From Capsicum annuum (Eukaryota > Streptophyta > Magnoliopsida > Solanales > Solanaceae): a stretch of 64,000 nucleotides of DNA. Below the pieces are notes generated by a model that did no database searches, was not told where the DNA came from, and saw only the letters and a list, made by a program, of their open reading frames with translations. Location of the stretch: the NCBI RefSeq assembly GCF_002878395.1, contig NC_061120.1, positions 93,812,221 through 93,876,220 on the forward strand, given 5' to 3'. The position numbers and the translations under genes are program-made. Positions 11,420 to 23,699 of the stretch are shown here, piece after piece. Each line of letters opens with the position of its first letter. The stretch's first letter is position 1.

Positions 11420-13060
11420 TAAATTTCTAAATTTTACAAAAAATTTCTTAAACTTGGTATCATCATCCTTCTTCTTAAGTCTTTATAGGAATGGTGAAGG
11501 AATTTTTATTTGAGGCAATGGAACAATTAGAGTTTCATTAGCTTTTAGAGTATCATTATAAACCATCTTAGGATACTTCTAACTTTCAACATTTTCTTCA
11601 AGTACCTTTGGCCATTCAACACTTGTCTTTTTTGGCTTTGGATCATCATTATTTGGCTCGTCTAGACACTTTCTCATTTGCATTGGCTTATTTTTTATTT
11701 CTCTTTTCATTGGGGCCTTCACCAAGATCAACAACATATTTACCTAGAGTCTGACCACTCCTAGTGCTATATCCATGATGCAAGCATTATTTTTAGGATT
11801 GACAACTGTGTCACTAGGCAATCCACCCTTTGGTCTTACATTAAGTTGTACCAAGATTTGGACCAATTGAGTTTTAAGTTGCTTGATAGAGGACGAGTCA
11901 GATGCCACCATTTGATTGAGTTTGAGAAGTTACATTTCATCTCTCTCACTATTTTTTCAGTCCACTCAACACCCATTAAAATCTAAGAAAAGATATTTTT
12001 ATTTTTATGCTTATCCTGGTCAATGAAATTTGACTCTTTACCCCTTGCCCGATCATGTAGAGACATATACCAACCATAATCTGTCTCATTATCTCTCAAA
12101 TCCAAATCACTATCATGCTAATCTGTATCACAGTCTCTTTCTTTCTAACCTTGATTCTCGCCTTACCTTAGATAGGTAGGGTGAGAACCCTCTGCTTGGT
12201 TCAACAAGAATCGAATCTGTTCAACAAGAGCCTCTATTTCTTTATCATCATAATCTCAATCACTCTGAGAAGTAACAAAATAGATTGCCTTAGGAGGAGC
12301 TGCCATCACATGATTGGTGACAAGATCAAGCTTTGTCATCACTTAGGTCATATTTGTATCTCTTTCTTTATCCTTTTTATTTTATTCTTGGCTCACAATA
12401 GATGCAAAGAGAGCCCTCGTTCCCAACTCGGTATCTCTTGTTTCCACCCTCTACTTTGTTTGGTCACTCCATCTAACAAAGTGGATGCATCACCATATGA
12501 TAGTTTGACAAGAGGACCCCCAGTTGCATTATCAAATACCATCTTGTTCAATTGATCTAATGCCCTATAAAAAATTTTGAGAATTATTTTATCAAGAACC
12601 TCATGATTTGGTCATTGCATTAAATTATTGTTGAATCTTTTCCAAGCCTCATATAATGATTCACCATTAAGTTGGGGAAAGTTGGTAATTTCATCCCTTA
12701 GTTGCCTCTGTGAGCTCACTCCATAATGTGATATATCCCATAGGCAAAGACTGCAACCATAAGACCACTTATCTCATCAAATAGAATGGGAAAAGACGTA
12801 ATCAGATTGACTCTTAAGATATGTGGGCTATGACAAAATGGAGAATGCATATCAATAAAATTCATCTAGTATAGAGTAACATCCTTATGAGCTTGGCCTC
12901 CAAATAACCCTTTCTTTTGAAGAAAATGAAGCATCACACTAGTAACGTAAAACATTCCATTTCCTTTTGCCTTGGGAATATGAATAGCACTAGCATGGCT
13001 CGCATCATTGAGATGTTCTGTATGTTACCCATAAAATGTCCTGACATTACTACCGTGTTG
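11420..13060 (-). pseudogene. Gag of the Athila-like element, degenerate and 5'-truncated
   Basis: Read on the minus strand across frame breaks, there are patches such as LRDEITNFPQLNGESLYEAW and FYRALDQLNKMVFDNATGG, which correspond to the retrotransposon gag core of Athila-like elements, with the following 'TKQSRxW' segment. N-terminal text such as FLQKKGLFGGQAHKD appears near 12930. Recognisable gag stops about 13060, before any start codon, primer site or LTR. The plus-strand frame at 12181-12555 is the antisense shadow of this region. Confidence 0.8.
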
Positions 13061-13099
13061 TCTTATAGTATCGTGTATACTATTATATGCACCTATGAA

Positions 13100-13700
13100 A
13101 TTACAAAAACACAAAAAAATGTAAAATAAAACACTACGGCTAACCCAAGGTAAATAAAAATAGTACTAGAGTGAAAACTATGTTATACCTACTATACTAG
13201 AGGCAGAGGCTTCTGACGCTGTTAGCATAATTATTATCCTAGTTTGTTTTAGATTCGCATCTATGTTATTTAATTAGGGGTCAACTTTCACCTATGTATC
13301 TGCATATTTTGTATTGTATTTTTATTCTGCTAGTGAGCCTTTTTTTATGCTTATCCATATATCTATCCTGGTAGGAGATGCTTTAGTGGTGGATCGGGTG
13401 CAGTGATCCTATGTAGTGATCTTTGTTCTGTGTGAGAGTTACGCAGATTTGAATATCCTAGATATGTTAGATTTTGACTCCATCTTGGATATGGATTGGA
13501 TAACTCCTTATCGTACAGTCTAAGAATATTATACTATGATTGTGACATTAGCTCTAACGAGTGTGCAAAGGATAGCTTAGAAGGGTGTGCTTCATTCGGG
13601 TTCTTAGCTTAAGTTTCTAGTTCACCGTCTTGGATGTTGTGTGATTTGGAGCTCAAATTCTTGGTGTTTTATGCTATAGGATGCTTTATGAAATGATGAT
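13100..13700 (+). pseudogene. Chromovirus-type protease fragment
   Basis: On the plus strand, after a PEAEASDAV-like start at ~13195, the text runs GSTFTYVSAYF, then VGDALVVDRVQ and MLDFDSILDMDWITPY (consensus VDFDVILGMDWL). This is the protease of plant Ty3/gypsy chromoviruses (Del/Tekay-like). Stops occur throughout. The fragment has neither its gag nor its RT. Its left end abuts the truncated Athila-like gag, and its right end is the insertion site of the element at 13711. Confidence 0.8.
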
Positions 13701-13710
13701 GATGATATAT

Positions 13711-16122
13711 TGTAGCGCCCCAAAAAGGGGTTTCAGAGCGTCACACGGTGCTTGAGGCTACAAGTAGCCCCAAGCTAACCCTTTGATCCATTTTCATTCA
13801 GTTCAAAATGAATCAACGGGGTTTCCATAAATAACCCTGAATTATCAACAGAGTAATCATCATCCAAGAATAAAAGAATTTTAGAAAGATAACAAAAGAT
13901 GACTTATTTGTCAACTCCCAACATCTATACTAGTCTGACAAGCCTCTAAGAAAATCAATAAAGCCAGCGCGCCATTAAGACATGCCCCAACTGACTCATA
14001 CTCAGTTATCAAATCTAAACAATTTCGTGAAACCAACATTAGACATCACGTCCTCAGAACATAAGGACTCACCACAATAGAGGATGAAGAACAACGTGCC
14101 CGAAGAATCACTGTCGAACCTGGAACTGAGCAACCTGAACCTAAATTCTGAGAAAATGTAGCCCACATCCAAAGATGTGAGTCAGTACCATAGAAAGGAA
14201 CCGAATATATGAGACTGTATGCAGTTGTATAAACATCATCATCATCAATATTTACAAAAAATATGTAGGATGTATGAAAGACTCACATAGCCCGAAGAAA
14301 ATCATCATAATCATGAGAAGATGAAATAAGTACAATAAAACATGTGAGTCATCATATAATTTGTCAATCACCTTAAGTTCATCAAGAATATCAATTCTCA
14401 TAATGTAAGTATCATTTCAATCTTTCAAAAGAATAACTTTCACAATTCAACTTTCAAATCACTTCACCATTCACCATATACAAAAGGAAACACACACACT
14501 GGGAGATCCTATAACCGACATAAACCATGTTAGCTACACTGTCGAACGTACAACTCACATTGGGGAGAGTCGTCCTATCCTTACCATAGGAGTAGGACTA
14601 TCAATATCAAATCCACACTAACTAGTGATCACTATATAAATCAGCCTTAGACTTACTCCTATGAGGGCACCTAGTTCTACGGAAGTAAGGTCTCTTTATA
14701 CCTCCAACTGGGTGCTAAAGATTTCTCCTAGACTTAGCTCAGATCATTTCAAAGAAAATCCACAACAAAACAGTTTTAGTAATATATAAATATACATCAG
14801 TAGCCATCATGCTTCCCATCTATCAAAATCAACCACGTTGTGGATTTCTTTCAAACTCGAGTTCAAAACAACTCCATCAAGACCAAAAGGTCAAATCATT
14901 AAAAATATCTCAAATATTCAACATCAACGTGCTTATAACACATACTTTCTCAAAAAAAAACACAATTTCCAATGGGGATTCACAACCCAAATATCAAAAT
15001 TATGATAAATATCGTTCAAGATTCATGCTTTATATCTCCACACATGTAAATTCATCTTTCAAAATCATAAACATCAAAATTTCAGAATAATCATCATAAG
15101 ATATGGGTTCATGCTTCAAATTCATAAAAATCAAATAAAAATCATGCCTTTATAAAGAAAATTACTTTTGGGCACAAGAACAAACGAGAGTTCTTGTTGA
15201 AAAATCCCACATACCTTGAATGATGAAATTTAGATAGATACACATTTTTGAGATGTTAATCATTCCTTTGAATGATGGTTCTTAGAGTTCTTGAACTAGG
15301 AACTTGAAATTTTTAATAAATTTGCAGAATTAATGGTGAACTTTGGAGGTTCTTGAAGTTGGATGTAGGTGCTTAGAGTTTTCTTTTTGAGGAAATTTGA
15401 TGAAATATAACATATAATGCTTCTAATAGGCTTTAATATAAGGTTTGGACAGATTTTGGGTGAGGGGGGATGACCAAAACGCCCCTAAAAATCAAATAAT
15501 TCTCGAATCTGTCCCTTGGTGGACTGTTTTGATAGTCTGAAGTAGATCAACCATAACGTTTTACTCCGATATCCAAATTGGATGAAACCTATTTAATTAA
15601 AAAGAGGACTCTGATGTATTTTCGTTTATATATAGTATCTCACCCAGATCATTGTGTACGAGGAGTTATGATCGTTTGAAGTTGACCCAAAAATTCGCTT
15701 TTGATAGGCTGATGTAGATCGACCATAACTTTTTGCTCCGATAGACAAATTAGATGAAACCAATTTCATTGGAAAGAGGACTCGCAGATCTTTCCGTTGA
15801 TATATATTAGATCACCCATATTATTATGTACAAGGATTTATGATCATTTAAAGTTCGAGCAAAAATACGCCAGGCCTCAGTACTTTTTCCTATACGTTTT
15901 ACTATTCACTACTATTCATGGTTCGATTAGAATGTTCATAACTCGTTGCTCGGGTGTGCATTTTGGATGATCCACATATAGTTGGAAATATTATTTGACT
16001 CTACTCAATGGTGGGTCATAATCTAAGACATTCCACATGAAAAATTTATAATTCATTTTAGAAGATAGAACCCAACACGTTTACGCACAAAATTTCAATG
16101 AAAAATTTCTCGGGGTATTACA
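13711..16122 (-). repeat. 3' LTR (left copy) of the 13711 element
   Basis: The 2412-bp left LTR has TG...CA ends. On the element's sense strand it begins TGTAATACCCCG and follows a purine tract. It aligns along its whole length with 19019-21437, with the same internal order including a ~170-bp tandem-like pair starting GATCGACCATAAC near 15530-15740. Confidence 0.93.
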
Positions 16123-16135
16123 TCATCCACCTTGG
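16123..16135 (-). other. Polypurine tract of the 13711 element
   Basis: The minus strand reads CCAAGGTGGATGA directly before the LTR start, preceded by AAGGATGAATGTTT, the usual lead-in of chromovirus polypurine tracts. Confidence 0.8.
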
Positions 16136-16359
16136 AAACATTCATCCTTAAATGACGCTAGACATGCCAAGATTAGATAGGGAATAGAGCATACAGCTAA
16201 AACCATTCGTTAGACTCATCACCACATCGTTTCTCACTCCGAATGCAACATAGAATGCATAAATTCAAGAAACTACAACTGAACACATAATAAATGACAT
16301 CTGAACTGCTACAACTTTTATCAAAAGTGCATGATATAGGAAAGAATAGTACCTTCAGC

Positions 16360-18858
16360 TTTATCATAGTTTGCAAAAAATAGGTGCGGGTACTTGGATC
16401 GCATATCCACCTCAGCTTCCCAAGTTGCACCCTCAACAGATTGTTTCGCCACAACACCTTGACCAAGGGAACTTCTTTGTTCCTTAGTCTTCGGACACTG
16501 AAATAAAGAATCTCAACAGGAATCTCATTAAAAGAAAGATTTTCTTAAATGTCAGCACTCACAGAGGAATCCACTACCACAACATCGTTAATATGCTTTC
16601 TAAGCATGGAGACATGGAATATTGGATGAACAGAGGACAAATCGGACGGTAACTCGACCTCATAAGCTACGTTACCAACACGGCTAAGAATTTTGTAACG
16701 ACCAACATAACAGGGACTACGTTTCCGCTTCTTTTCGAAACTCTTCACCCCCCCCCCTCATGGGTGAAATTTTCAGATACACTAGGTCACTAACATCAAA
16801 CTCAAGGTTTCTCCTTCTAACATCCGTATATGACTTTTGACGACTCTTCACATTTTTCAACCTTTCCCTAATCAACTTAACTTTTTCCATAGCCTTAGAT
16901 ACCGAATCAGGACCACTACAGCTACTTCACCTACCTCAAACCAACCTATGGGTGATCTACACTTCCTTCCATATAAGGCTTCAAATGAAGCCATGCCAAT
17001 ACTACAGTAGAAATTGTTATTGTAAGCAAAATCTATCAACTGTAAGTGATCATCCCAACTTTTCTTAAAGTCAAGTGCACCGGCTCTTAACATATCCTCT
17101 AAGGTCTAGATGGTCCGCTCAGCCTTACCATTGGTCTGTAGATGAAAAGAAGAACTCAAAAGTACTTGAGTACCAAGAACCTTCTGAAAAGCTTTCCAAA
17201 ATTTTGAAGTAAACTGAGTACCCCTATTCGAAATGATAAACAAGGGAACTCCATGCAGTCTGACTAGTTTTCAGATATACAATCTAGCATAATCCTCAGC
17301 AGTATATGAAGTATGAACATGTAATAAATGAGCGGACATAGTCAACCTATCAACCACAACCCAAATGGAATCATGATGGCGTCGGGATGGAGGTAAACCA
17401 ATTACGAAGTCCATATTTTTCTCTTCCCACTTCTAGGTGGGAATACTAAAATCTTGCATCATACCACCAAGTTTTTGGGGTTCAACCTTAACCTATTGGC
17501 ATGTTTCACACTTAGCTACAAACGCTGTTATATCTTTCTTCATGCCACTCCACCAATAGATTTCCTGTAAGTCTCGGTACATCTTGGTGGCACTAGGATA
17601 AATAGAATATCATGCCCCGTGTGCTTCAGCCATAATCCTCTAATCCTCTGTCTTAGATCATTAACATTCGGGACACACAATCTACCCTGCAATCTCAACA
17701 CACCATCTTTCCCTTGGGATAAAACCTCTACTTTTTGGTCCTTGACTGACTCTTTCAGTCTGACCAAACTAGCATCTAAGTATTGCTTTTCCTTTACTTC
17801 CAAAACCAAGGAGGATTCGTAACTACTCTGAACCCTTATACTACCTTCAGCAGAGTCAAACAACTTAACCCCCAATTTAGCCAAATGATGTACATCACGA
17901 GCCAACTTATTTTTATCTTCTACCACATGCAATACACTACCCATGGACACTCTACTTAGGGTATTCGCCACAACATTAGCCTTACTCGGATGGAACAGGA
18001 CACTCATATCATAGTCCTTTAACAATTCTAACAATCATCTCTGCCTAAGATTCAATTCTCTCTAGGTAAACACATATTGCAGACTCTTATGATCAGTGAA
18101 AACATCAAAATGGACACCATACAAATAGTGTCTCCAGATTTTCAAAGAAAACACAACAGCAACCAACTCAATGTCATGGGTGGGGTAATTTTTCTCATGG
18201 GGTTTCAACTATCTAGAAGCATAAGCTATCACCTTACCCTTCTACATCAATATGAAACCCAAGCTAACTCTCAAAGCATCATAGTACACCACAAAATCAT
18301 CAACACCATCAAGCAATGTCAAAACAGGGGCTGAAGTGAGTCGAGTCTTCAACTCCTGAAAACTCTTCTCACAAGATTCGGACCACAAGAACTTCACATT
18401 CTTTTGGGTTAACCGAGTCATAGGAGACTCTATAGAGGAGAAACCCTTAATAAAAAATGGTAATAGCCAGCTAAACCAAATAAACTTTGAATATCAGTTA
18501 GAGAAATAGGTCTAGGCCAATTTCTAACATCTTCAGTCTTTTGGGGATCAACTCTAATACCCTCGAAAGAAATGATATGACCCAGAAAAGCAACTGACCT
18601 TAGCCAAAACTCACACTTACTGAACTTGGCAAATAACTTGTGATCTCTAAGGGTTTGCAAGACAGTTCAGAGATAATCCAAATATTCATCCTCACTACGG
18701 GAGTACACCAGTATATCAACGATGAACACTATGACAACCATATCCAGATATGGTCTGAATACTTGATTCATGAGGTCCATCAAAGATGCTGGGGCATTAG
18801 TTAACCCAAAAGATAGGAGAGCACGAATTAATAGGATAGAGAAAGAGACTTTAAGCAT
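16360..18858 (-). pseudogene. Truncated pol (RT C-half, RNase H, integrase, chromodomain-like tail)
   Basis: Domains in sense order: RT palm at 18858-18667 ([18 protein letters not shown]; the YxDD box is changed to FIVDI, losing a catalytic aspartate), RT thumb at 18660-18430 ([16 protein letters not shown]), RNase H end and linker with the integrase zinc region at 18034-17540, integrase C-terminal part at 17093-16872 (FAYNNNFYCSIGMASFEALYG), the PxYxGxY-like tail at 16748-16545 (GRYKILSRVGNVAYEVELP), and a chromodomain-like tail near 16466-16380 (TWEAEVDM in a shifted frame). At least five frames are involved. The first RT half, protease and gag are missing, so this copy could only have moved with help from another element. 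Confidence 0.88.
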
Positions 18859-19002
18859 GATAGACTTCTGAAAGAAAGAATCACACTTTTACCTAAAATG
18901 TCTTGTATCCTATTGCTCATAGATGTGGCATGCTACACACCGATGATCAATACTGTACTTAACACAGATTGTTAGACTCCTTAGGACACCTTAAAGCCTT
19001 AA

Positions 19003-19014
19003 GATCTGATACCA
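19003..19014 (-). other. Primer-binding site of the 13711 element (initiator tRNA-Met)
   Basis: The minus strand reads TGGTATCAGATC, matching the usual TGGTATCAGAGC complementary to the 3' end of plant initiator tRNA-Met at all but one position. It lies four bases inside the right LTR, which is therefore the 5' LTR. Confidence 0.85.
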
Positions 19015-19018
19015 AGGT

Positions 19019-21437
19019 TGTAACACCCCAAAAATGGGTTTTGGAGCTTCACACGGTGCTTGAGGCTACAAGTAGCCCTAAACTAACCCTTTGAGCCATT
19101 TTCAATCAGTTTAACACGAATCAATGGGGTTTTTATAAATAACCCTCAAATATCAATAGAGTAATCATTATCCAAGAATAAAAGAATTTCAGAAAGATAA
19201 CAAATACAACTTATTAGTCAACTCCCAACATCTATACTAGTCTGACAAGCCTCTAAGAAAATCAATAAAACTAGTAAGCCATTGAGACATGCCCTAATTG
19301 ACTCATACTCAGTTATCAAATGTAAAAAATTCCATGAAACCAACATCATACATCATATCCTCGGAATATGAGGACTCACCATAACAGAGGATGTAGAACA
19401 GCGTGCCCAAAGAATCACTGTCAAACCTAGAATTGAGCACCTGAACTTATATTCTAAGAAAATACAGCCCATATCTGAAAATGTAGGTCACTACCATGGA
19501 AAGGAACCGAATATATGGGGGTGTATGCAGTTGTATAAACATCATCATCATAAATATTTAGAAGAAATATGCAGGATGTATAAAAGACTCACATAGCCCG
19601 AGGAAAATCATCATAATCATGAGAGGATGAACTAAGTACAATAACACATGCGAGTCATCATATAATTTGTCAATCACTTTCGGTTAATCAAGAAAATCAA
19701 TTCTCATGATGTAAATATCATTTAAATATTTCGAAATAATAACTTTCACAATTCCACTTTCAAATCACTTCACCATTTACCATAGACACAAGAAAACACA
19801 TACACACACACCGGGAGATCCTATAACTGACATAAACCATGTGTACTACATGGAGTCCAACATACAACCCACGTTGGGGAGAGTTGTCCTATCCTTACCA
19901 TCGGAGTAGGACTATCGATATCAAATCCACACAAACTAGTGATCATTATATAAATCAGCCTCAGGCACACTCCTACGGGGGCATGTAGTTCTAGGAAAGT
20001 AAGGTCACTTTATACCTCTCACTCGGTGCTAAAGATTTATCCCAGACTTAGCTCAGATCATTTAAAAGATAATCCACAACAAAACAATTTCAGTAGTATA
20101 TAAATATACATCAGGAGCCATTATGCTTCCCATCTACAAAATCAACCACGTTGTGGATTTCTTTCACACTCGAGTTCAAAACAACTCCATTGAGACCAAA
20201 AGGTCAAATCATTCAAAATATCTCAAATATTCAACATCCACGTGCTTATAACATATACTTTCTAAATAAAAAACACAATTTCCAATAGGGATTCACGACC
20301 CAAATATCAAAATCATGATAAATATCGTTCAAGATTCATGTTTTACATCTCCACACATGTAAATTCATCTTTTAAAATCATAAACATCAAGATTTCACAA
20401 TAATCATCTTAAGATATGGGTTCATGCTTCAAATTCATAAAAATCAAATAAATATCATGCTTTTGTAAAGAAAATTACTTTTGGGCACAAGAACAAAAGA
20501 GAGTTCTTGTTGAAAAATCTCACATACCTTGAATGATGAACTTTAGATTGATACGAGTTTTTGAGATATTAATCGTTCCTTTGAATGATGGTTCTTGGAG
20601 TTTTTGAACTCGGAACATGAAATCTTGAATAAATTTGCAGAATTTATGGTGAACTTTGGAGGTTCTTGAAGTTGGATGAAGGAGCTTAGGGTTTTCTTTT
20701 TGAGGGAATTTGATGCAATATAACATATAATGCTTCTAATAGGCTTTAATATAGGGTTTGAACAGATTTTGGGTAAGGGGGAATGACCAAAACACCCCTA
20801 AAAATTAAATAATTCTCAAATCTGTCCTTTGGGGGGCTGTTTTGATAGTCTAAAGTAGATGAATCATAACGTTTTACTCTAATATCCAAATTAGATGAAA
20901 CTAATTTCATTAGAAAGAGAACTCTCATATATTTCCGTTGATATAGAGTATCTCACCCAGATTATTTTGTATGAGAAGTTATGATTGTTTGAAGTTGACC
21001 CAAAAATTTTCTTTTGATAGGCTGAAGTAGATCGACCATAACATTTTGCCCCGATAGACAAATTGAATGAAACCAATTTCAATGGAAAGAGGACTTGTAG
21101 AGATTTCCGTTGATATATTGTAGATCACCCAGATCATTATTTACAACGATTTATGATCGTTTAAAGTTGGAGCAAAAATACTCCAGGCATCAATACTTTT
21201 TTCTGCACGTTTTACTGTTCACTACTATTCACGATTCGATCAGAATGTTCATAACTCATCGCTCGGGTGTCCGTTTTGGATGATCCACATATCGTTGAAA
21301 ATCTTATTCGATAATCTACACAATGGTGGGTCATAATCTAAGACATTACTTACAAAAAATTTATTATTTATTTTAGAAGATAGAACCAAACACGTTTATA
21401 TAGAAAGTTTCTACAAAAAATTTCCTGGGGTATTACA
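19019..21437 (-). repeat. 5' LTR (right copy) of the 13711 element
   Basis: 2419 bp, starts TGTAACACCCC and ends GGGTATTACA. It pairs with 13711-16122. TATAT follows at 21438-21442 and matches 13706-13710. Confidence 0.93.
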
Positions 21438-21442
21438 TATAT

Positions 21443-22475
21443 GGATGACACAAAAGATGGAAATCAATTGGAAACAACACCACAATTCTTAGAATGAATG
21501 GAAAATAGCACAGTACTAGTCTTGACATAAAAATGACACTTTAGGAATCTTTGGCGCGTCGTGGACCCAAGCCACTGCTATGGGGCATGTCCCCACACAT
21601 TTGAGGCTTGCTAAGGGACCAAAAATAGTGTGTATCCACTATCAAGGAATGTCACACACCTTAGTTACCATTAAAATAGGAGTGATGTGGAGGAATGCCA
21701 TTTTCGGCTAGTTTTGTCTTCTTATAAATAGGAAACTTGTGCCTGATGCTAAACACCTTGGATGACTTGGAAACTATGAGGTAGGCTGGAAACACTTCAA
21801 TTAGGGTTTTTATTTCTTTACTTTAGTTTTTTTATGGATTTTATCATGTATTTATCTAACGTGATTACAGTTATGTCCATGAGCGGCTAAGAGCCCATTT
21901 CCAGGGTTAAGGCAAAGAACATGAATATTATTGCTATGAATAAATTGGTTTTAATTTTTTATAATATTTGATTTTTTATTTACCCTTTTTATCACTACTT
22001 TAAGGATTATCTACCCTTAGAATACATACATACGCAATTTATAAGCTCAAAAAGAGGAATAAGAAGATAGTACGTGGGGATGAATTGAGTAGGATTATAA
22101 TTTTCTACAGAAGGAAGTTGTCATTTTCACTTATGATAAAAATATACCTAAGTTCCTTTTTTGGTTCATTACGGGCTAGCTCTCACATCTCCGCTCAATG
22201 ATGTAGTTGTGGGTCTAATATAAATAGGTAATTAGAGGCTCAAGAGACCATAATCATAATATTAACCCCATGAATAAATAACCAAGATAAGTAACCTAAT
22301 CAATGAAATTTAATAACAAAGTATGATTGTTCGTAAAGCTTTAACCCTAGATTTATCCTAATTGATTGTCATGTCAGATAGAAAGAAAATAAGACCCCAA
22401 AGAGCCCTTCTTCACTTTACTACTTTAGGGGGTGGGGTGATAGGTGGTCTACATAGAACCGAGGAAAAGTGTTTT
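21443..22475 (+). repeat. Unclassified LTR-like stretch
   Basis: No coding frame. A TATAAATAGG box near 21724-21733 is followed by leader-like sequence with 'GAGCGGCTAAGAGCCC' and 'ATTATTGCTATGAAT', phrases resembling the U5/leader of Athila-type plant LTRs. I cannot find its ends or a partner copy in the window. A short unique-looking piece at about 22380-22475 precedes the cox3 insert and may be part of the same organelle fragment. Treat as repeat-derived, identity unsure. Confidence 0.35.
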
Positions 22476-22727
22476 ATAATTGAATCTCAGAAACATTTTA
22501 TCATTTGGTAGATCCAAGTCCATGGCCTATTCGGGTTCACTCGGAGCTTTAGCATCAATCGTAGGAGGTGTGATATACATGCACTCATTTCAAGGGGGTG
22601 CAACACATCTTAATTTGGTCCTCATATTTCTGCTATATACCATGTTCATATTATTGTGAGTTGTTCTACATGAATCCGCATTCAAAAGACATCATACCTA
22701 ATTCGTATAATTAGGACCTCAATATGG
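22476..22727 (+). pseudogene. cox3: NUMT: 5' third of mitochondrial cox3
   Basis: The stretch starts ATAATTGAATCTCAG where plant mitochondrial cox3 has ATGATTGAATCTCAG, then follows the gene closely: the codons for [32 protein letters not shown] and finally GP(Q)YG can be read by switching frame. It covers about 84 of some 265 codons of cytochrome c oxidase subunit III. The start codon is changed to ATA, two single bases are missing (near 22495 and 22530), and the second half carries stops. It cannot be expressed, and there is no editing or flanking mitochondrial gene, so it is a nuclear copy. Beyond 22727 the resemblance stops abruptly. Confidence 0.92.
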
Positions 22728-23690
22728 CCCATTTCTAATCCCTGAAGTTACATTTTAGGCAAATTCTACGTAAACTAGGCTTAAGGTATCAAATCCACTT
22801 TTAGATGTTAAGCAATCCTTCATTAGTGCTAAAATAAGCTACCTAAAAATATGAGAAACTAGGTCAGTTATACCTAATTTACAAATTTTTAATGGCCTAA
22901 ATGGTCCAACAAACCAAAAGAATTTTAATTCACCATGCCAACACCTAAAACCCATCCCAAATCTAACACAATATCATAAAAATACTATGAACTATTTCAA
23001 TTTAACAAGAGGAAAAACCTTGCTTACCTCGATGCCAAATAAAGCTTAATTATATTCTAAACCATCATTTTCCTTTCTGAGAAGCTTCCGCAAGAGGACA
23101 AATTATCAAATCACATTATACACTTCAATACAAGAATAATGATACCTATATTATACTATTGTGCTTTGGGTCCAAAAATCATATCAAAGCCCTATTTGGG
23201 TCCCACTTAAAAAATTCACATTTCTGAAACCAACACAATAGTCTCATGAGCTCAAGGAACCATTTCCCTCAAATATGGGTAAATGTCAAGCCCATAATTT
23301 TTTAGGATATTTGAAAAAATAAAAATTTCTGTCTTGAAATTAGAGGAATCTTACCTCAAATTCGAAGTGGAATCAAGATATAAGCATTAATAAAGCTTAT
23401 CAAATCATCCACAATATCCAATCACTAGTTATCTCACTATTTGGTGTTTAGCTCTCAAGAAGATAGTGAAGAATGGGCAAAAGTATTCCACCTAGCCTAA
23501 AATCGACATTCTAGAGATATTGGACCAATCAAAATTTACATTCAATGTTGTTTAATAGATGTTTTTACAAAGTGTCCATTTTGAACCAACAAATACTTCA
23601 AAATAGGTAAATGACTTCAAAAACCAAACAAACTGCTTGGTTACCGCACTATTAGTTCCAGCAAGTCATAAATGACTTGGGGCAGCTATA
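22728..23690 (-). repeat. Truncated gypsy LTR, same family as the LTR at 60768
   Basis: Read on the minus strand it matches the plus-strand LTR at ~60833-62360 in order. 'CCCCAAGTCATTTATGACTTGCTGG' is shared in large part, then 'CCTATTTTGAAGT', 'TCTAGAAT..TTTAGGCTAGGT', and further in 'TTTTTGGACCC..AGCACAA' with 'TATCATTATTCTTGTATTGA'. The first ~65 bases of the LTR are missing at its right end, where it joins a protease fragment; its left end stops at the NUMT. Both ends are therefore deletion or insertion scars. Confidence 0.75.
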
Positions 23691-23699
23691 GAGGCTATT

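Larger units (their letters stand above)
1..13060 (-). mobile_element. Athila-like Ty3/gypsy retrotransposon, degenerate, 5' end missing
   Basis: Reading the minus strand from right to left, the order is gag (~13060-11420), protease (11416-10958), RT (~10374-9600), RNase H (9506-9324), integrase (8854-~7600), a long 3' region with its own ORF remnant (5128-4592), a polypurine tract (~668-657) and the start of the 3' LTR (656 to beyond position 1). Gag-PR-RT-RH-IN followed by a 3' ORF is the Athila/Tat layout of Ty3/gypsy elements, and the protease and gag wording is of the Athila type. Every domain has stops or frameshifts, so this is an old pseudo-element. No 5' LTR or primer site is seen on the right, where the gag runs into a chromovirus protease fragment. 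A solo LTR (1431-2924) interrupts the 3' region. Confidence 0.85.
13711..21437 (-). mobile_element. Deletion-derivative chromovirus with two 2.4-kb LTRs, TSD TATAT
   Basis: Two direct repeats, 13711-16122 and 19019-21437, both start TGTA(A/G)C(A/G)CCCC and end GGGTATTACA. They are flanked by a perfect TATAT duplication (13706-13710 and 21438-21442). The interior (16123-19018, about 2.9 kb) is coded on the minus strand: initiator-tRNA-Met primer site next to the right LTR, purine tract next to the left LTR. Between them are only the second half of RT, RNase H, integrase and a chromodomain-like tail. Gag, protease and the RT N-terminus are absent, although both ends are intact. The LTRs differ at 9 of the first 79 positions, so insertion is old. 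Confidence 0.93.

Noticed and set aside
12181..12555. 124-codon plus-strand frame
   Set aside because: It is antisense to the Athila-like gag, whose motifs are readable on the minus strand.
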